DNA from: JADJOY01 sp046331705 [NCBI: bacterium]
GTDB taxonomy: Bacteria > JADJOY01
NCBI GenBank assembly: GCA_046331705.1
Contig: JAXLQJ010000041.1
Coordinates: 4,060-68,059 of the forward strand
DNA: 64,000 bases
Direction: 5' to 3'
The notes under the pieces were generated by a model that was given only the letters and a program-made list of their open reading frames with translations, made no database searches and had not been told where the DNA came from. The position numbers were made by a program, and so were the translations under genes. How positions within the stretch are numbered: the stretch's first letter is position 1; the number at the start of each line of letters is the position of its first letter. This document shows, piece after piece, positions 27,102 through 36,600 of this stretch.

Positions 27102-28518
27102 CGAGCGCCGCACGGGCTGGCTCTTGGGCGGCCTCGCGGCGCTCCTCGTCGCGCGCCAGCTGCGCTGGCTCCTCACCGGCACGATCAACGAGGACGAGCT
27201 CGAGAACCTGCAGATCCTGTGGCTCTTCGACCACGGTCGCGTGTTCGGCAGGGATTACGTCACCTCGCACCTCCCCACGTTCTCGCTGCTCCTCGCGCCG
27301 CTCTATCGCTGGAGGGGCGTGAGCCCCGCGCTGCCCGGGCTGGTGCGCGTGGCCATCGCCCCGCTGATGGCGTGGACGCTCGCGGAGGTCGCGCTGCTCG
27401 GCCGGCGGATCGCGGGACACGCGCGCGGCGCGCTCGTCGCCGTGATCTTGCTGCTCGCCTCGCCGACCCTCGCCGCGTCGCTGAGCGAAGCGCGTCCCGA
27501 TTCGGTGGCGCTCCCGCTGGCACTGCTCGCGTTCCGTCTTTTCGCGAGCTACGTCGGAAGCGGCCGCGTTGGCACGCTGTCGCTCGCCGGGCTCGCCTTC
27601 GGGCTGAGCTTTCTCTTCAACCCGAAGGCGGTGCTGCTGTGGCTGGCCACCGCCTGGGCGGCCGAGCGGCACCACGTCCGCGAGCTCGCGCTCCCGGGCA
27701 GCGCGCGCACCCGTCGTATCGCCGCGTTCGCCGTACTGGCGCTCGCGCCGCTCGGGCTCGCGCTCGCCTTTCTCGCAGCGCGCGGCATCGTGGGCAGCGC
27801 CGACGTGGAGGTCTTCCTCACCACCGGCTATCGCTGGCTGGACGCGACCCGCCTCGCGGCCTACAAGCGCCATCTGGCGACGCGGATCGTCGCGCTCTCG
27901 CCGCTGCCGTGGCTGCTCGGCGCGTGGGCGCTCGTCCGCTCGCCGTGGCGCCGCGACGCGCCTTGGCAGGCCCTCACGCTGGCGGCGCTCGCTCACGGCG
28001 CGCAGATCGCGCTCTCGGCGGTGCTCGTGACCCAGATGTTGCTGATCCCCGCGGCGCTCTTCGCCGCCGCGGCGGCGCGCGCGTTGCGCGAGCGCAGCGC
28101 GGCGACGCAGACGGTGGCGATGCTCGTCGCGGTGCTGATGCCCGCGTGCTTCGCCGCCGAGGATCGACACGGCCGCGCCGAGCAGACGGCGCGCATGGCG
28201 TTCGTGCTCGCGCACGTCCCCGAGGACCGCTCCGTGCTCGACGGCCGCTACGGCCTGGAGGCCTTTCGCCCGCTGATCGGCCGATTCCAGCAGTTTCGAC
28301 CCTGGATCTACCGGCCGGGCGTGTTCGCGAACGAGCAGGCCGAGGTGCTGAGCGCCATCGCGAGCCAGCGCGTCGGCGCGGTGATCCACCACCCGCTCTA
28401 CGAGCTCTTCGACCCGGAGCTGCGCGCCCTCATCGAGCGCCACTACGCTCCGTCGGCGCGCACCGACGTGTGGCTGCCGAGGCCGCGGCCCGCGGCGCCC
28501 TCGCCCACCGGAAGCTGA
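27091..28518 (+). CDS. polytopic membrane protein, GT-C glycosyltransferase-like
   Basis: A 475-residue protein with about ten transmembrane helices. The first extracytoplasmic loop has an acidic cluster, TINEDELENLQILW, then GRDYVTSHLPTFSLLLAPLY, the pattern of GT39/PMT_2-like enzymes that use polyprenyl-phosphate sugars. The family is recognised by layout rather than a strict motif. It starts within the 3' end of the propeller-like gene. Its last 76 bp overlap the 3' end of the converging membrane-protein gene. Confidence 0.65.
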   Translation: MARDERRTGWLLGGLAALLVARQLRWLLTGTINEDELENLQILWLFDHGRVFGRDYVTSHLPTFSLLLAPLYRWRGVSPALPGLVRVAIAPLMAWTLAEVALLGRRIAGHARGALVAVILLLASPTLAASLSEARPDSVALPLALLAFRLFASYVGSGRVGTLSLAGLAFGLSFLFNPKAVLLWLATAWAAERHHVRELALPGSARTRRIAAFAVLALAPLGLALAFLAARGIVGSADVEVFLTTGYRWLDATRLAAYKRHLATRIVALSPLPWLLGAWALVRSPWRRDAPWQALTLAALAHGAQIALSAVLVTQMLLIPAALFAAAAARALRERSAATQTVAMLVAVLMPACFAAEDRHGRAEQTARMAFVLAHVPEDRSVLDGRYGLEAFRPLIGRFQQFRPWIYRPGVFANEQAEVLSAIASQRVGAVIHHPLYELFDPELRALIERHYAPSARTDVWLPRPRPAAPSPTGS

Positions 28519-30452
28519 CGAACGGCACGCGGCTCGCGCGACCGGTGCCAGCGCACCGACGGAGGCGTGCGCTCCGGATGGAAGCCGAGACGCACCCGGG
28601 GCGGCGGATCGATCAGCGCGACGAACCCGATCGGATCGCCGTCGATCGGGAAGCGCTCCAGGCGCACCGGCGGGCTGGCGGCGAGCTCGCGGTCGAAGTG
28701 GTAGCGCAGCACCACGCGTCCGTTCTCCGGTACCAGCTCGCTGAGCTCGATGCGGTCGAGGGTGGATTCGATCCTGCCCGAGCCCGCGAGGAACCGCGAG
28801 CTCGGCGCGCGCACGCGAAACAGCGCCAGCTCGCCGAGCACGCCGTCCGGCTCGAGCAGCTCCGCACGCGCCTCCAGAGCAGCGCGCGCTTCCCGGCTCC
28901 ACACCAGCACGTGCCCGATGGCGTAACGACGGAAGAGCGCGTCGAGCTCGCTCGCGGGCCACGCGGCGATCGGCCGGCCGTCGAGGATGCGGCTCTCGAA
29001 CTCGACGACCTGATGGCGCACGAACGGCCGGCCGACGTACGCACCATTCACCAGCTCGCGACCGATCAGCTCGGGGAGAAGCGTGGGCAGATGGGTGCCG
29101 AAGTAGTGGTGGCCCGGTCCCTCGAGGTTCACGAGCCAGTCGGCTTCGGGATGCTCCCACGCCGAGTCCTCGACGAGCAGCCGCTGCGCGGGATCGACCT
29201 CGTGCTCGAGGAGCGTGACCAGTCCCGCCGCCTCCCCCTCGATACCCGCGCGCAACGGCAGCTCCGGACCGATGGGGTTGAAGCGGCCGAGCGCGATCGC
29301 CACCAGCGGGCTCGCCCACGGCAACACGCGTCGCCACGCGCGCACCCCACCTCCCGGAGCCTCCGCGAGCCCGATCGCGGCGAGCAGGCACGCGGCGAGC
29401 AGGAACATCACCAGGAATCGATAGGGCTCGGTCCAGACCGTCACCCGCCAGGCGTAGCCCGCGAACGCGAACACCAGCGGCGCCCCGACGAAGCTGCCCC
29501 AGAAAACGACGAGCGACGAATCGCGGCCGCGGCGCGCGAGCTGGCGGGCGCCCGCGACCGCGAGCGCGTAGAGCACGATCACCACCGGCAAGCCGTGCGG
29601 ATAGAAGAGCGCGAGCAAGGAGTAGCGCGCGTCGAGGACACCGACCGTGCCGCCCCCATAACCGAGCGACACGTCACGGCGCGCCACGAAGGGGACGATC
29701 CAGTGCGCGTTGAAGAGCGCCGCCGCGGCGAGGATCGCCGCGCTGCCCACCAGCACGCGCGGACTCAGCGCGCGCCGACGCTCGACCAGCAGTGCGAGCG
29801 CGAACAGCCCGACCCAGGCCGCCGCGAGCTCGTGGACCGTGCCCGCGAGCGCGGCCAGCAGCGCGGTCCGCGCCCACGGCCACGCGCGCGCAGTGACCAG
29901 GAACGATCGATACGAGGCGGCGACGGCGAGCGCCAGCGGCACGCCGCACAACCAACCGGGGCTGCCGGTCACGAGGAACGAGAACGGCACGCCCGTCCAG
30001 ATCACCGGCACTGCGACGATCGGCACCCAGGACGCCGCGGCGCCGAGCGCGAGCATTCGCGCCGCCCAGGCCAGCAGCGGTAGCGTGGCGAGCACGAGCA
30101 ACGCCGTCATGACGTTGAACGCTCGTCCCTCGCCGAGCCACGGAGCGAGGGTCGCGATCGCCAGGGTCCAGGCGTGGCCACCCGCCAGCAGGTGCTGGCA
30201 CTCGGGAAAGCCCGCGTTGAAGGCGGGGTCGTAGCCTGCGAGCTGTCCATTCGCGAGCAGCGCGGCGCGGGTGAGCGCGTAGCGAAAGCGCGGCACGTAG
30301 TCGTCGACGAAGAGCGGGGCGTCGCGCGCCAGCTCGCTCGGCGGCAGCACCGCGAACGTGAGCAACGCGTGGCACGCGTACGCCGCGACCAGCGCCCAGC
30401 GCGGCGCGGCGCGCGGCGACGCTGGCTCGAGGGAGGCGGGCTCGGCGGACAC
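28443..30452 (-). CDS. large polytopic membrane protein (YfhO/GT-C-like)
   Basis: A 669-residue protein with about twelve transmembrane helices over residues 20-420 and a soluble C-terminal region of about 230 residues. The first loop, DDYVPRFRYALTRAALLANG followed by YDPAFNAGFPECQHLL, resembles the N-terminal loops of YfhO/6-pyruvoyl-tetrahydropterin-synthase-related membrane proteins and other GT-C-like proteins. The function is not known. No ATG is near the first helix, so GTG at 30452 is proposed. The stop lies 76 bp inside the convergent plus-strand gene. Confidence 0.62.
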   Translation of the reverse strand: MSAEPASLEPASPRAAPRWALVAAYACHALLTFAVLPPSELARDAPLFVDDYVPRFRYALTRAALLANGQLAGYDPAFNAGFPECQHLLAGGHAWTLAIATLAPWLGEGRAFNVMTALLVLATLPLLAWAARMLALGAAASWVPIVAVPVIWTGVPFSFLVTGSPGWLCGVPLALAVAASYRSFLVTARAWPWARTALLAALAGTVHELAAAWVGLFALALLVERRRALSPRVLVGSAAILAAAALFNAHWIVPFVARRDVSLGYGGGTVGVLDARYSLLALFYPHGLPVVIVLYALAVAGARQLARRGRDSSLVVFWGSFVGAPLVFAFAGYAWRVTVWTEPYRFLVMFLLAACLLAAIGLAEAPGGGVRAWRRVLPWASPLVAIALGRFNPIGPELPLRAGIEGEAAGLVTLLEHEVDPAQRLLVEDSAWEHPEADWLVNLEGPGHHYFGTHLPTLLPELIGRELVNGAYVGRPFVRHQVVEFESRILDGRPIAAWPASELDALFRRYAIGHVLVWSREARAALEARAELLEPDGVLGELALFRVRAPSSRFLAGSGRIESTLDRIELSELVPENGRVVLRYHFDRELAASPPVRLERFPIDGDPIGFVALIDPPPRVRLGFHPERTPPSVRWHRSREPRAVRQLPVGEGAAGRGLGSHTSVRADGA

Positions 30453-30695
30453 GGGCTTCGGTTCGTTCCGCGACCGCAGCGAGCGCGTCGCCTGTTCGAG
30501 GCAGAATCGTGCCGGAAGCGGATCCGCTGCAAGGCCTCGGACCAAGCGCGCGCTCGACTCGCGACGCCTGACCCGCCACCCGGGACTGCGGCTCGATTCG
30601 GCCGCGTTGACCAGTGCGCCACCTCGATGAGATATCCAAGGCGCCAAACCGAGGTCCCACCGACTCCACCCGTGCGCGAGCCCCGCTCCTCCGCC

Positions 30696-31121
30696 ATGCC
30701 ACGCGAGCCCTCCTCCGCCGACCCGCACGAGGCGGATGCGCTCCCGCGCGCGGCGCTCGCCGCGCTCTGGCAGCGGGCAAGCGCGGCGAGCAGCGCTGCG
30801 CGCTTCGCCGAGCTCGAGCGAGTCATGACCGAGGCGAGCGCGCTCGCGGTGCGCTTGCACGGCGAGAACCACGCCGAGACCGCGCGGGCGCTCAACGAGC
30901 TGGCGTATGCGTTGCGGCGTCAGGGGAATTACGCGGCAGCCGAGCCCGTGCTGCGCCGGTTGATCGCGATCCAGGAGACCCTCGAGGGACCCGAGCACCC
31001 GAGCCTCGGCCTGCTTCTCGACCTGCTCGCCGCCGCCGTGAGCCGCGTTCACCCGGGGCGCATGTCCGAGGTCAAGAAGCTCGAGAGTCGCGCCGCCCAC
31101 CTCCGGCTGCGGCGTCGCTGA
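30696..31121 (+). CDS. TPR protein of kinesin-light-chain type
   Basis: A 141-residue, mostly helical protein. Two TPR-type units are visible: HAETARALNELAYALRRQGN followed by YAAAEPVLRRLIAIQETLEG, and HPSLGLLLDLLAAAVSRV. The AIQETLEGPEHPSL pattern is typical of the kinesin-light-chain/TPR_10 style of repeats. The N-terminal 25 residues are Pro/Ser-rich. No signal peptide is seen. An earlier ATG at 30627 is equally open. It is 25 bp ahead of the next membrane-protein gene and may be in its operon. Confidence 0.55.
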   Translation: MPREPSSADPHEADALPRAALAALWQRASAASSAARFAELERVMTEASALAVRLHGENHAETARALNELAYALRRQGNYAAAEPVLRRLIAIQETLEGPEHPSLGLLLDLLAAAVSRVHPGRMSEVKKLESRAAHLRLRRR

Positions 31122-31146
31122 GCACGCGCCGCCGCGCTGCCGCCTC

Positions 31147-33474
31147 ATGTCCACGTCGAGCGAGACGCGCGCCGCCACCGCTAGCCCGGGGAGCGTGATC
31201 GCTCCACCGGGACGCGTCGGGCTCGAGGTACGCGCCGCACCGCAAAGCCGCGGTGCCGTGATGTGCGGATGGCTGATCCTGTGCGTCGCGTGGCTCGCTC
31301 CACTCGCGTGGATCGAGCAGCCGACCATCGACGTCGACGAGTCGGTGGCGCTCCACTACGCGAGCCTGCCGCCGCCGCAGATGCTCGCCTCGCTCGTCAC
31401 CGACGGCGTGGGGCCACCGCTCTGGCCGTACGCGACTCACCTCGCGTACGCGTTGGGCGGCGTGACCGGCGCACGCGTGCTCTCCGCGGCCGTGCTCGCG
31501 CTCGGCGTGGCCGTCGCGTTTCGATTGGCGCGCAGGCTCTTCGGCATGCCCGCCGCCGCGGCGACGGCGCTCTTCCTCGCAGGATCCCCAGCCTGGATTC
31601 GCGTCAGCGGCCGAGCCGGCGATCCCCTGGCGCCGTGGCTCACCGAGTCGCTGGCGGGGATCGCGCTGGCCGAGGCGGCGGCGGCGGGACGGGTGCGGGG
31701 CGCACGGGCGTTCGTGCTCGCGCTCGCGCTGGGCGTCGTGACCGGCTTGACCGAGCCGCGCTCGTTGCTGCTGCTCGCGGCCCAGCTGGTGCTGATCGTG
31801 CCGCTCACGCGCAAGGGATCCGCCCGCGCCGCGCTGTTGCCGTGCGCGAGCGGATACCTCCTCGCGGCGGCGCTCACGGTCGCGTCGATCTGGGCCGTGT
31901 ACGGCACGGCGCCCGAGCTGCCGCGCTGGCCGACCTTCGCGCGCGAACCAAGCTGGCTATCCACCACGTCGCCGACGGCGGTGGGGAAGCTGCCGCCGAT
32001 CGGCGAATCGCTCCTCATCGCCGCGTGGTTGGCGGTGGTGCTCGCGGGATGGCTCGCGCCGGGCTCGAGCCATTGGCAGGCGCGCGGCATCGGTCTGGGC
32101 GCGCTGCTCACGCCGTTCGTGCTCGGCGCGCTCGGGGCGGCCACCGGCCTGGTGCGCATCGAGGCCCGTTTTCTGCTCGCCGCCCCCGCCGCCGCCGCGA
32201 TCCTCGCCGGCCGCGGCCTCGCGTACCCGGTCCGCCAGCGGATCGGCAGCCCCGGGCTACGCGTGCTGGCCTCGGCCGCGCTGGCGTTGCCGCTGGTCCT
32301 GCCCGTCGAGCTTCCGAGGCTGGTTCATCGCGCCACCGCGGCGGATGCGCGTTTTCGCATCGTCGCGCGCCAGCTCGCCGAGACCGCCACCGGAGACGAC
32401 GTGGTGGTCCTCGACTCCACCAGCGCGTGGATCCTGCCCTGGTACTGGACGCCGCGCGCGCCGAGCGAGCCCGGCCATGCGATCACCGCCACCGTGATGC
32501 AGTTCCCCGGAGCGCCACGCGTGGACGGGTGCTCGCTGCTGAGCCGCGACGCCGCCCACGGCTGGACGACGTGGGACGACCTCCCAGCGCCGTGCGCCAA
32601 CGCGAACCCGGCGCTCGACATCGCGTTCCTGGATGGCAGCTCCGACCTGGAGGAGCTGCTGGCGCAGCCGCGACGAAAATGGCTGGTCTTCGACGTCGGC
32701 GCGGAGCCGACCGCAAGCCACCCTGGCGATCCCTGGGGCGAGCTGTTGCGCTACCTGGGATCGGTCGCGCCTGTCTCCTGGGCGGTCACCGACCCCGGCG
32801 GTCGCGCGTTGACCGTCACCCGCATCGACGATCGCTACGTGGGGGCGGGAACCCGGCTCACCGCCGAGACCAGCACCAATCCGGGCATCCCTGGCGGACC
32901 GATCGCACCGGACGTGTGGCCGGTGTTCACGGTCGAGCCCGCTCGGTTCGAGGCGCGTGCCATCGGCGCCAGGCGATTCCCACCGACCCACTTCGGGACC
33001 GATCGCGGCGCGGAGCCGACGGTGGTCGAGACCGCTCCGGTGCCGATCTGGCGCGTGACGCTCACCGGCCGCAGCCGTGTGGGGCTGGGGCCGCCCGGCT
33101 CGGGCGCCTACCTCGATCTGGTGCCGTTGCTCGACCACGAAGCCGAGATCCCCGCGCTGCTCACGCCAGGTGCGCGGCTGCGACTGCGGCGCGCGTTACC
33201 GCGCTCCGGCACGCTCGCCGTCGAAGTCGAGCTCGCCGAGGGCCTCGCGTTTCCCCTCACGCTCGAGATCCGGGACCGCACCAGCGGCGAGGTCGGGTCG
33301 CTCCAGATTCCGCCTGGCGAGCGCAAATGGTCACCCGCGATCGGCCCGCTCGCGCGCTGTGAGCCCGGCATCCACGAGCTCGAGATCGGCTTCGCCGAGG
33401 CCGACCTGCCGAAGCTCGCGCAGCTCGGTACCGCGGCGACACCGCTGCGCAGCATCGTGCTGCGCTTGCTCTGA
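31147..33474 (+). CDS. GT39-type membrane glycosyltransferase-like protein
   Basis: A 775-residue protein. After a 35-residue polar N-terminus come about twelve transmembrane helices to about residue 390, then a large soluble C-terminal region of mixed beta structure. The first loop contains EQPTIDVDESVALHYASL, where the DVDE acidic pair sits where PMT/ArnT enzymes hold their catalytic Asp/Glu. It probably transfers a sugar from a lipid carrier at the outer face of the inner membrane. Acceptor and sugar are unknown. It is the fifth GT-C-like protein in the window. Confidence 0.68.
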   Translation: MSTSSETRAATASPGSVIAPPGRVGLEVRAAPQSRGAVMCGWLILCVAWLAPLAWIEQPTIDVDESVALHYASLPPPQMLASLVTDGVGPPLWPYATHLAYALGGVTGARVLSAAVLALGVAVAFRLARRLFGMPAAAATALFLAGSPAWIRVSGRAGDPLAPWLTESLAGIALAEAAAAGRVRGARAFVLALALGVVTGLTEPRSLLLLAAQLVLIVPLTRKGSARAALLPCASGYLLAAALTVASIWAVYGTAPELPRWPTFAREPSWLSTTSPTAVGKLPPIGESLLIAAWLAVVLAGWLAPGSSHWQARGIGLGALLTPFVLGALGAATGLVRIEARFLLAAPAAAAILAGRGLAYPVRQRIGSPGLRVLASAALALPLVLPVELPRLVHRATAADARFRIVARQLAETATGDDVVVLDSTSAWILPWYWTPRAPSEPGHAITATVMQFPGAPRVDGCSLLSRDAAHGWTTWDDLPAPCANANPALDIAFLDGSSDLEELLAQPRRKWLVFDVGAEPTASHPGDPWGELLRYLGSVAPVSWAVTDPGGRALTVTRIDDRYVGAGTRLTAETSTNPGIPGGPIAPDVWPVFTVEPARFEARAIGARRFPPTHFGTDRGAEPTVVETAPVPIWRVTLTGRSRVGLGPPGSGAYLDLVPLLDHEAEIPALLTPGARLRLRRALPRSGTLAVEVELAEGLAFPLTLEIRDRTSGEVGSLQIPPGERKWSPAIGPLARCEPGIHELEIGFAEADLPKLAQLGTAATPLRSIVLRLL

Positions 33475-33638
33475 CGCGAGGCCCGAAGCCGGTCGGTCCC
33501 GCCCGCCGCTCGTGACGGCGGCGGCGCGACCCCCACGCCACCGCAGCCGCAGGCGGCCTCCTGGAACGCGCGAGCAGCGCCGCCCGATGCGAGCCACAGG
33601 GGGCCCGCGCTGCGGCGGAACGAGCGCGAAGCGAACGA

Positions 33639-33663
33639 CACGGGCGCCGATTCGGCACCCGTG
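33639..33663. terminator. strong hairpin between convergent genes
   Basis: A nearly perfect dyad: CACGGG (33639-33644) with CCCGTG (33658-33663), one mismatch, then GCCGA/TCGGC closing on a tight loop. It lies 26 bases beyond the stop of the secreted glycoside hydrolase gene and between it and the convergent membrane glycosyltransferase. On the minus strand it is followed by TCGTTCGCTTC, only weakly T-rich. It is a likely terminator. Confidence 0.55.
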
Positions 33664-33689
33664 CGCTCGATTCCGCGTGCCTACCTACT

Positions 33690-36600
33690 TCAGCTGCGCG
33701 CCTGCACCGCCAGGTAATCGCTCTTGAGCGTGCCCGTCCCGGCGCTGTCGATGCTGATGCGTGCCTTCACCTGGAACGAGCCGTTCACGAACTTCGTGAG
33801 CTCCGCCGGCTTCACGGTGCCCCAGATGAGTCGGGACGGGAAGTTCGTCGGATCGGTGCGGTTCACCACCTCGACCCAGCTCGAAGTGCCCCAGTCCCAG
33901 AGCGACAGCCGCACCGTCTTGGCCGCCGCGCTCCACACGCCGTTGTAGTAGACGGCGAACGAGGTCGGTGAGGCCGCGAGCGGAAGCGTGAAGTCGCCGT
34001 GGAAGTCGACCTTGTTGCCGACGGCCGCCACGTTGAACGTCGTGGCGTCCGCCACGGCGAGGCCCGTCACGCCATCGCCCGAAGGCGTTCCGAAGTCGAC
34101 GGCAACGGCGGACGGCACCGCCGAGACGGGCGCCGACCCGCCCAGGGTCGCCGAGGAGACGTTCGAGAACCCGGACTCGTGTCCGTCGGTGTCGACGGCC
34201 TTCACCGCGTAGTAGTGGGCGTAACCGCGCTCCGCGGTGGTGTCCTGGTAGTTGGTCGCCACGATCGGCGACGCGTTCACCTTGTTCGCGAACGGGCCCG
34301 AGGACGCGCGGCTGCGATACACGTTGTATCCGGCGAGATCGCCGCTTCCGCTCGCGACCCACGAAAGGTTCACGTTGCTGCCGGCGAGGTTCGCCGCGAG
34401 CCCGGACGGCGAGCTCGGCGCATTCGGGTCGGATCCTTGCTTCGGCAACACCAGGAACACGATCGAGCGCGCCGGCAAGCTGTAAGTGAACGAGCTCGCG
34501 ACGCCGTTGAGCGTCGACGTGGCGGGGACCACCTCGAAGGCGCCGCCGCTCGAGTTCTCGGGCTCGTTGTTCGAGCCGATGTCGGCGCCGGTCACGACGA
34601 TCTGGGTGCCCGAGGATGCGGGTGTGAAGCTGCCGAGATTGAGATCGACGGGGATCGTCTGCGTGCGGTTGCGGTTGACCAGCATCAGCACCAGCGCGTT
34701 GCCGCTCGGCTGGACCGCCGCCAGACCGTCCACGTAGTTGGGGATCTCGCGGTAGAGCGAGCCGATGGCGCCGCCGACCAGGAAGCCATCGTCGCCGTCG
34801 TAGTGGTAGCCGTACGGGCCAGTCTTGAGGCTCACGATGTTGCCGGTCAGGTACTGACGCGCCAGCGCCAGCACGTAACCCGTGGGCCGCATGCGCGGAT
34901 CGATGCGACCGATCTGGCCGTTCTCCGCGTCCTGCGCGACGCCTTCGATGGCGCCGACGAACTGCTTCTCGCCGAAGAGCGGGAAGAAGTTCCCGAGCTT
35001 CATGCCCTGCTTCAGGAAGTTCGCCAGGAAGAGCGCGTTGGTGATCGCCGATTTGAGGTCGTTGGGTCGAGCGTTGATGCCGTAGATCGTGTTCCACTCG
35101 GTCGCATACGGCGGCTTGCCGCCCTCGAGGGGAACGCGCTCGCCCATGAACGTGGGCACCGCGTCCGGAATGCCGGCGACCGCCTCGTAGAAGAGGTCCG
35201 CGTTCGAGAGGTCGATGTCCTTGGGGCTGCCGGGACCCGCAAGATCCACGCGGGTGTCGAGGCTGAGCTGGTTCGCGGCGGCGCCCACGACTTGAACCGC
35301 GATCGTGTGGGTTCCCGCCGTGAGCCCGGAGACGGTGGTGCTCCAAGTCGGGAACGACAGCGTGCCGTAGTTGAAGCCCTGATTGATCGTCTGCGACCAG
35401 CGGGTGACGCCGTCCACCTGCAGCACCAGCGTGGGGTAGTTCGCCGAAGGTGCGTAGAGCGCCGCGGCGCTGAACGTGAACGTGTAGTCCCCCGCCTGCG
35501 GGAACGTGTGGGTCACCGACACGCCGTTGTCCTTCTGGAAGATCAACGAGAAGTACGGCGAGGGGCCGTAGGGATGGTGCGCCCAGAAGTCGATGTTCGC
35601 GCCCGCGATGTCGAGGACACCGTTGCCGTTGTTCTGGTACCAGAGCAGCCGGTTGCCGAGGGTGTTGTAGAAGACGTCGTCCTGCGACCCGAGCTTGACC
35701 GTGGGATCCGTGCCCTTGAGACCCACCACCGAGCCGCCGGTGCCGACCGCGAAGTGGTTGAACAGGTTCGCGTACGACGACGGGTTGGTCTGCATCACCT
35801 CGTTGCCGATCTCCCAGGTGTCGATCCCGTACGGCAACGTGCGACCGTTCGCCGCGCGCACCGCCGCCCAGTCGACGCCGCCGTTCGCGTTGCTCCCGTC
35901 GGCGGGATAGTTCACGTACTCGACCCAGTCCTGGGCCACGAGGATCGCCGGGTTCTCACCCATCGCGACCCGGTCGCACCCGCCGTTCTGCGGTCCCGAG
36001 ACGAGGCAATCGATGTTGACGATCAGGTTGGCCTTGCCGCCCGCGTCCTCGGCGAAGCGCAGCGCCTCGTCCGTGCCGATCGCGAGCATCGACTCGAAGA
36101 AGCCGTCCGAGCGGCGCCCGGCGATCGGGCCGATCCCCTGCATCCAGAAGTAACCGTTCGCCTGGACGCCTCCCGGGTAACGAAGCCGCGGCGGTCGAAT
36201 GTCGTCCACCAAGCTCAGGTAGCCGAACCATTTGTTGAGCGAGGCCTGGAACGTCGGTTCGTCGGTGATGAAGTCGCTGATGCCGTTGTCGATGCCGAAG
36301 AGCCCGAGGCTGGAGCCGTACATGTCCGTGGGGATCGGGTTCACCACGGTGCTGGGATCCACCGTCACCGGCATGGCGACGTTCATCGACCCCGAGACCT
36401 CCGGATTGCCGAAGAACGCGAAGTTGCCGTTGACGTAGACACCGATCTTTCCGCCGGTGAGCGGGGTGTTGTCGGTGGCGCTGCCCTGGACGTTGCCTTG
36501 GTAGGAAACCGTGATGAGGTTCGGGTTGGACGCCGCGCGCTCGACCTTCAGCGTCACGTAGGTGTTGCTGGGAACGCTCACCGCCGCCGTGGATACGCAC

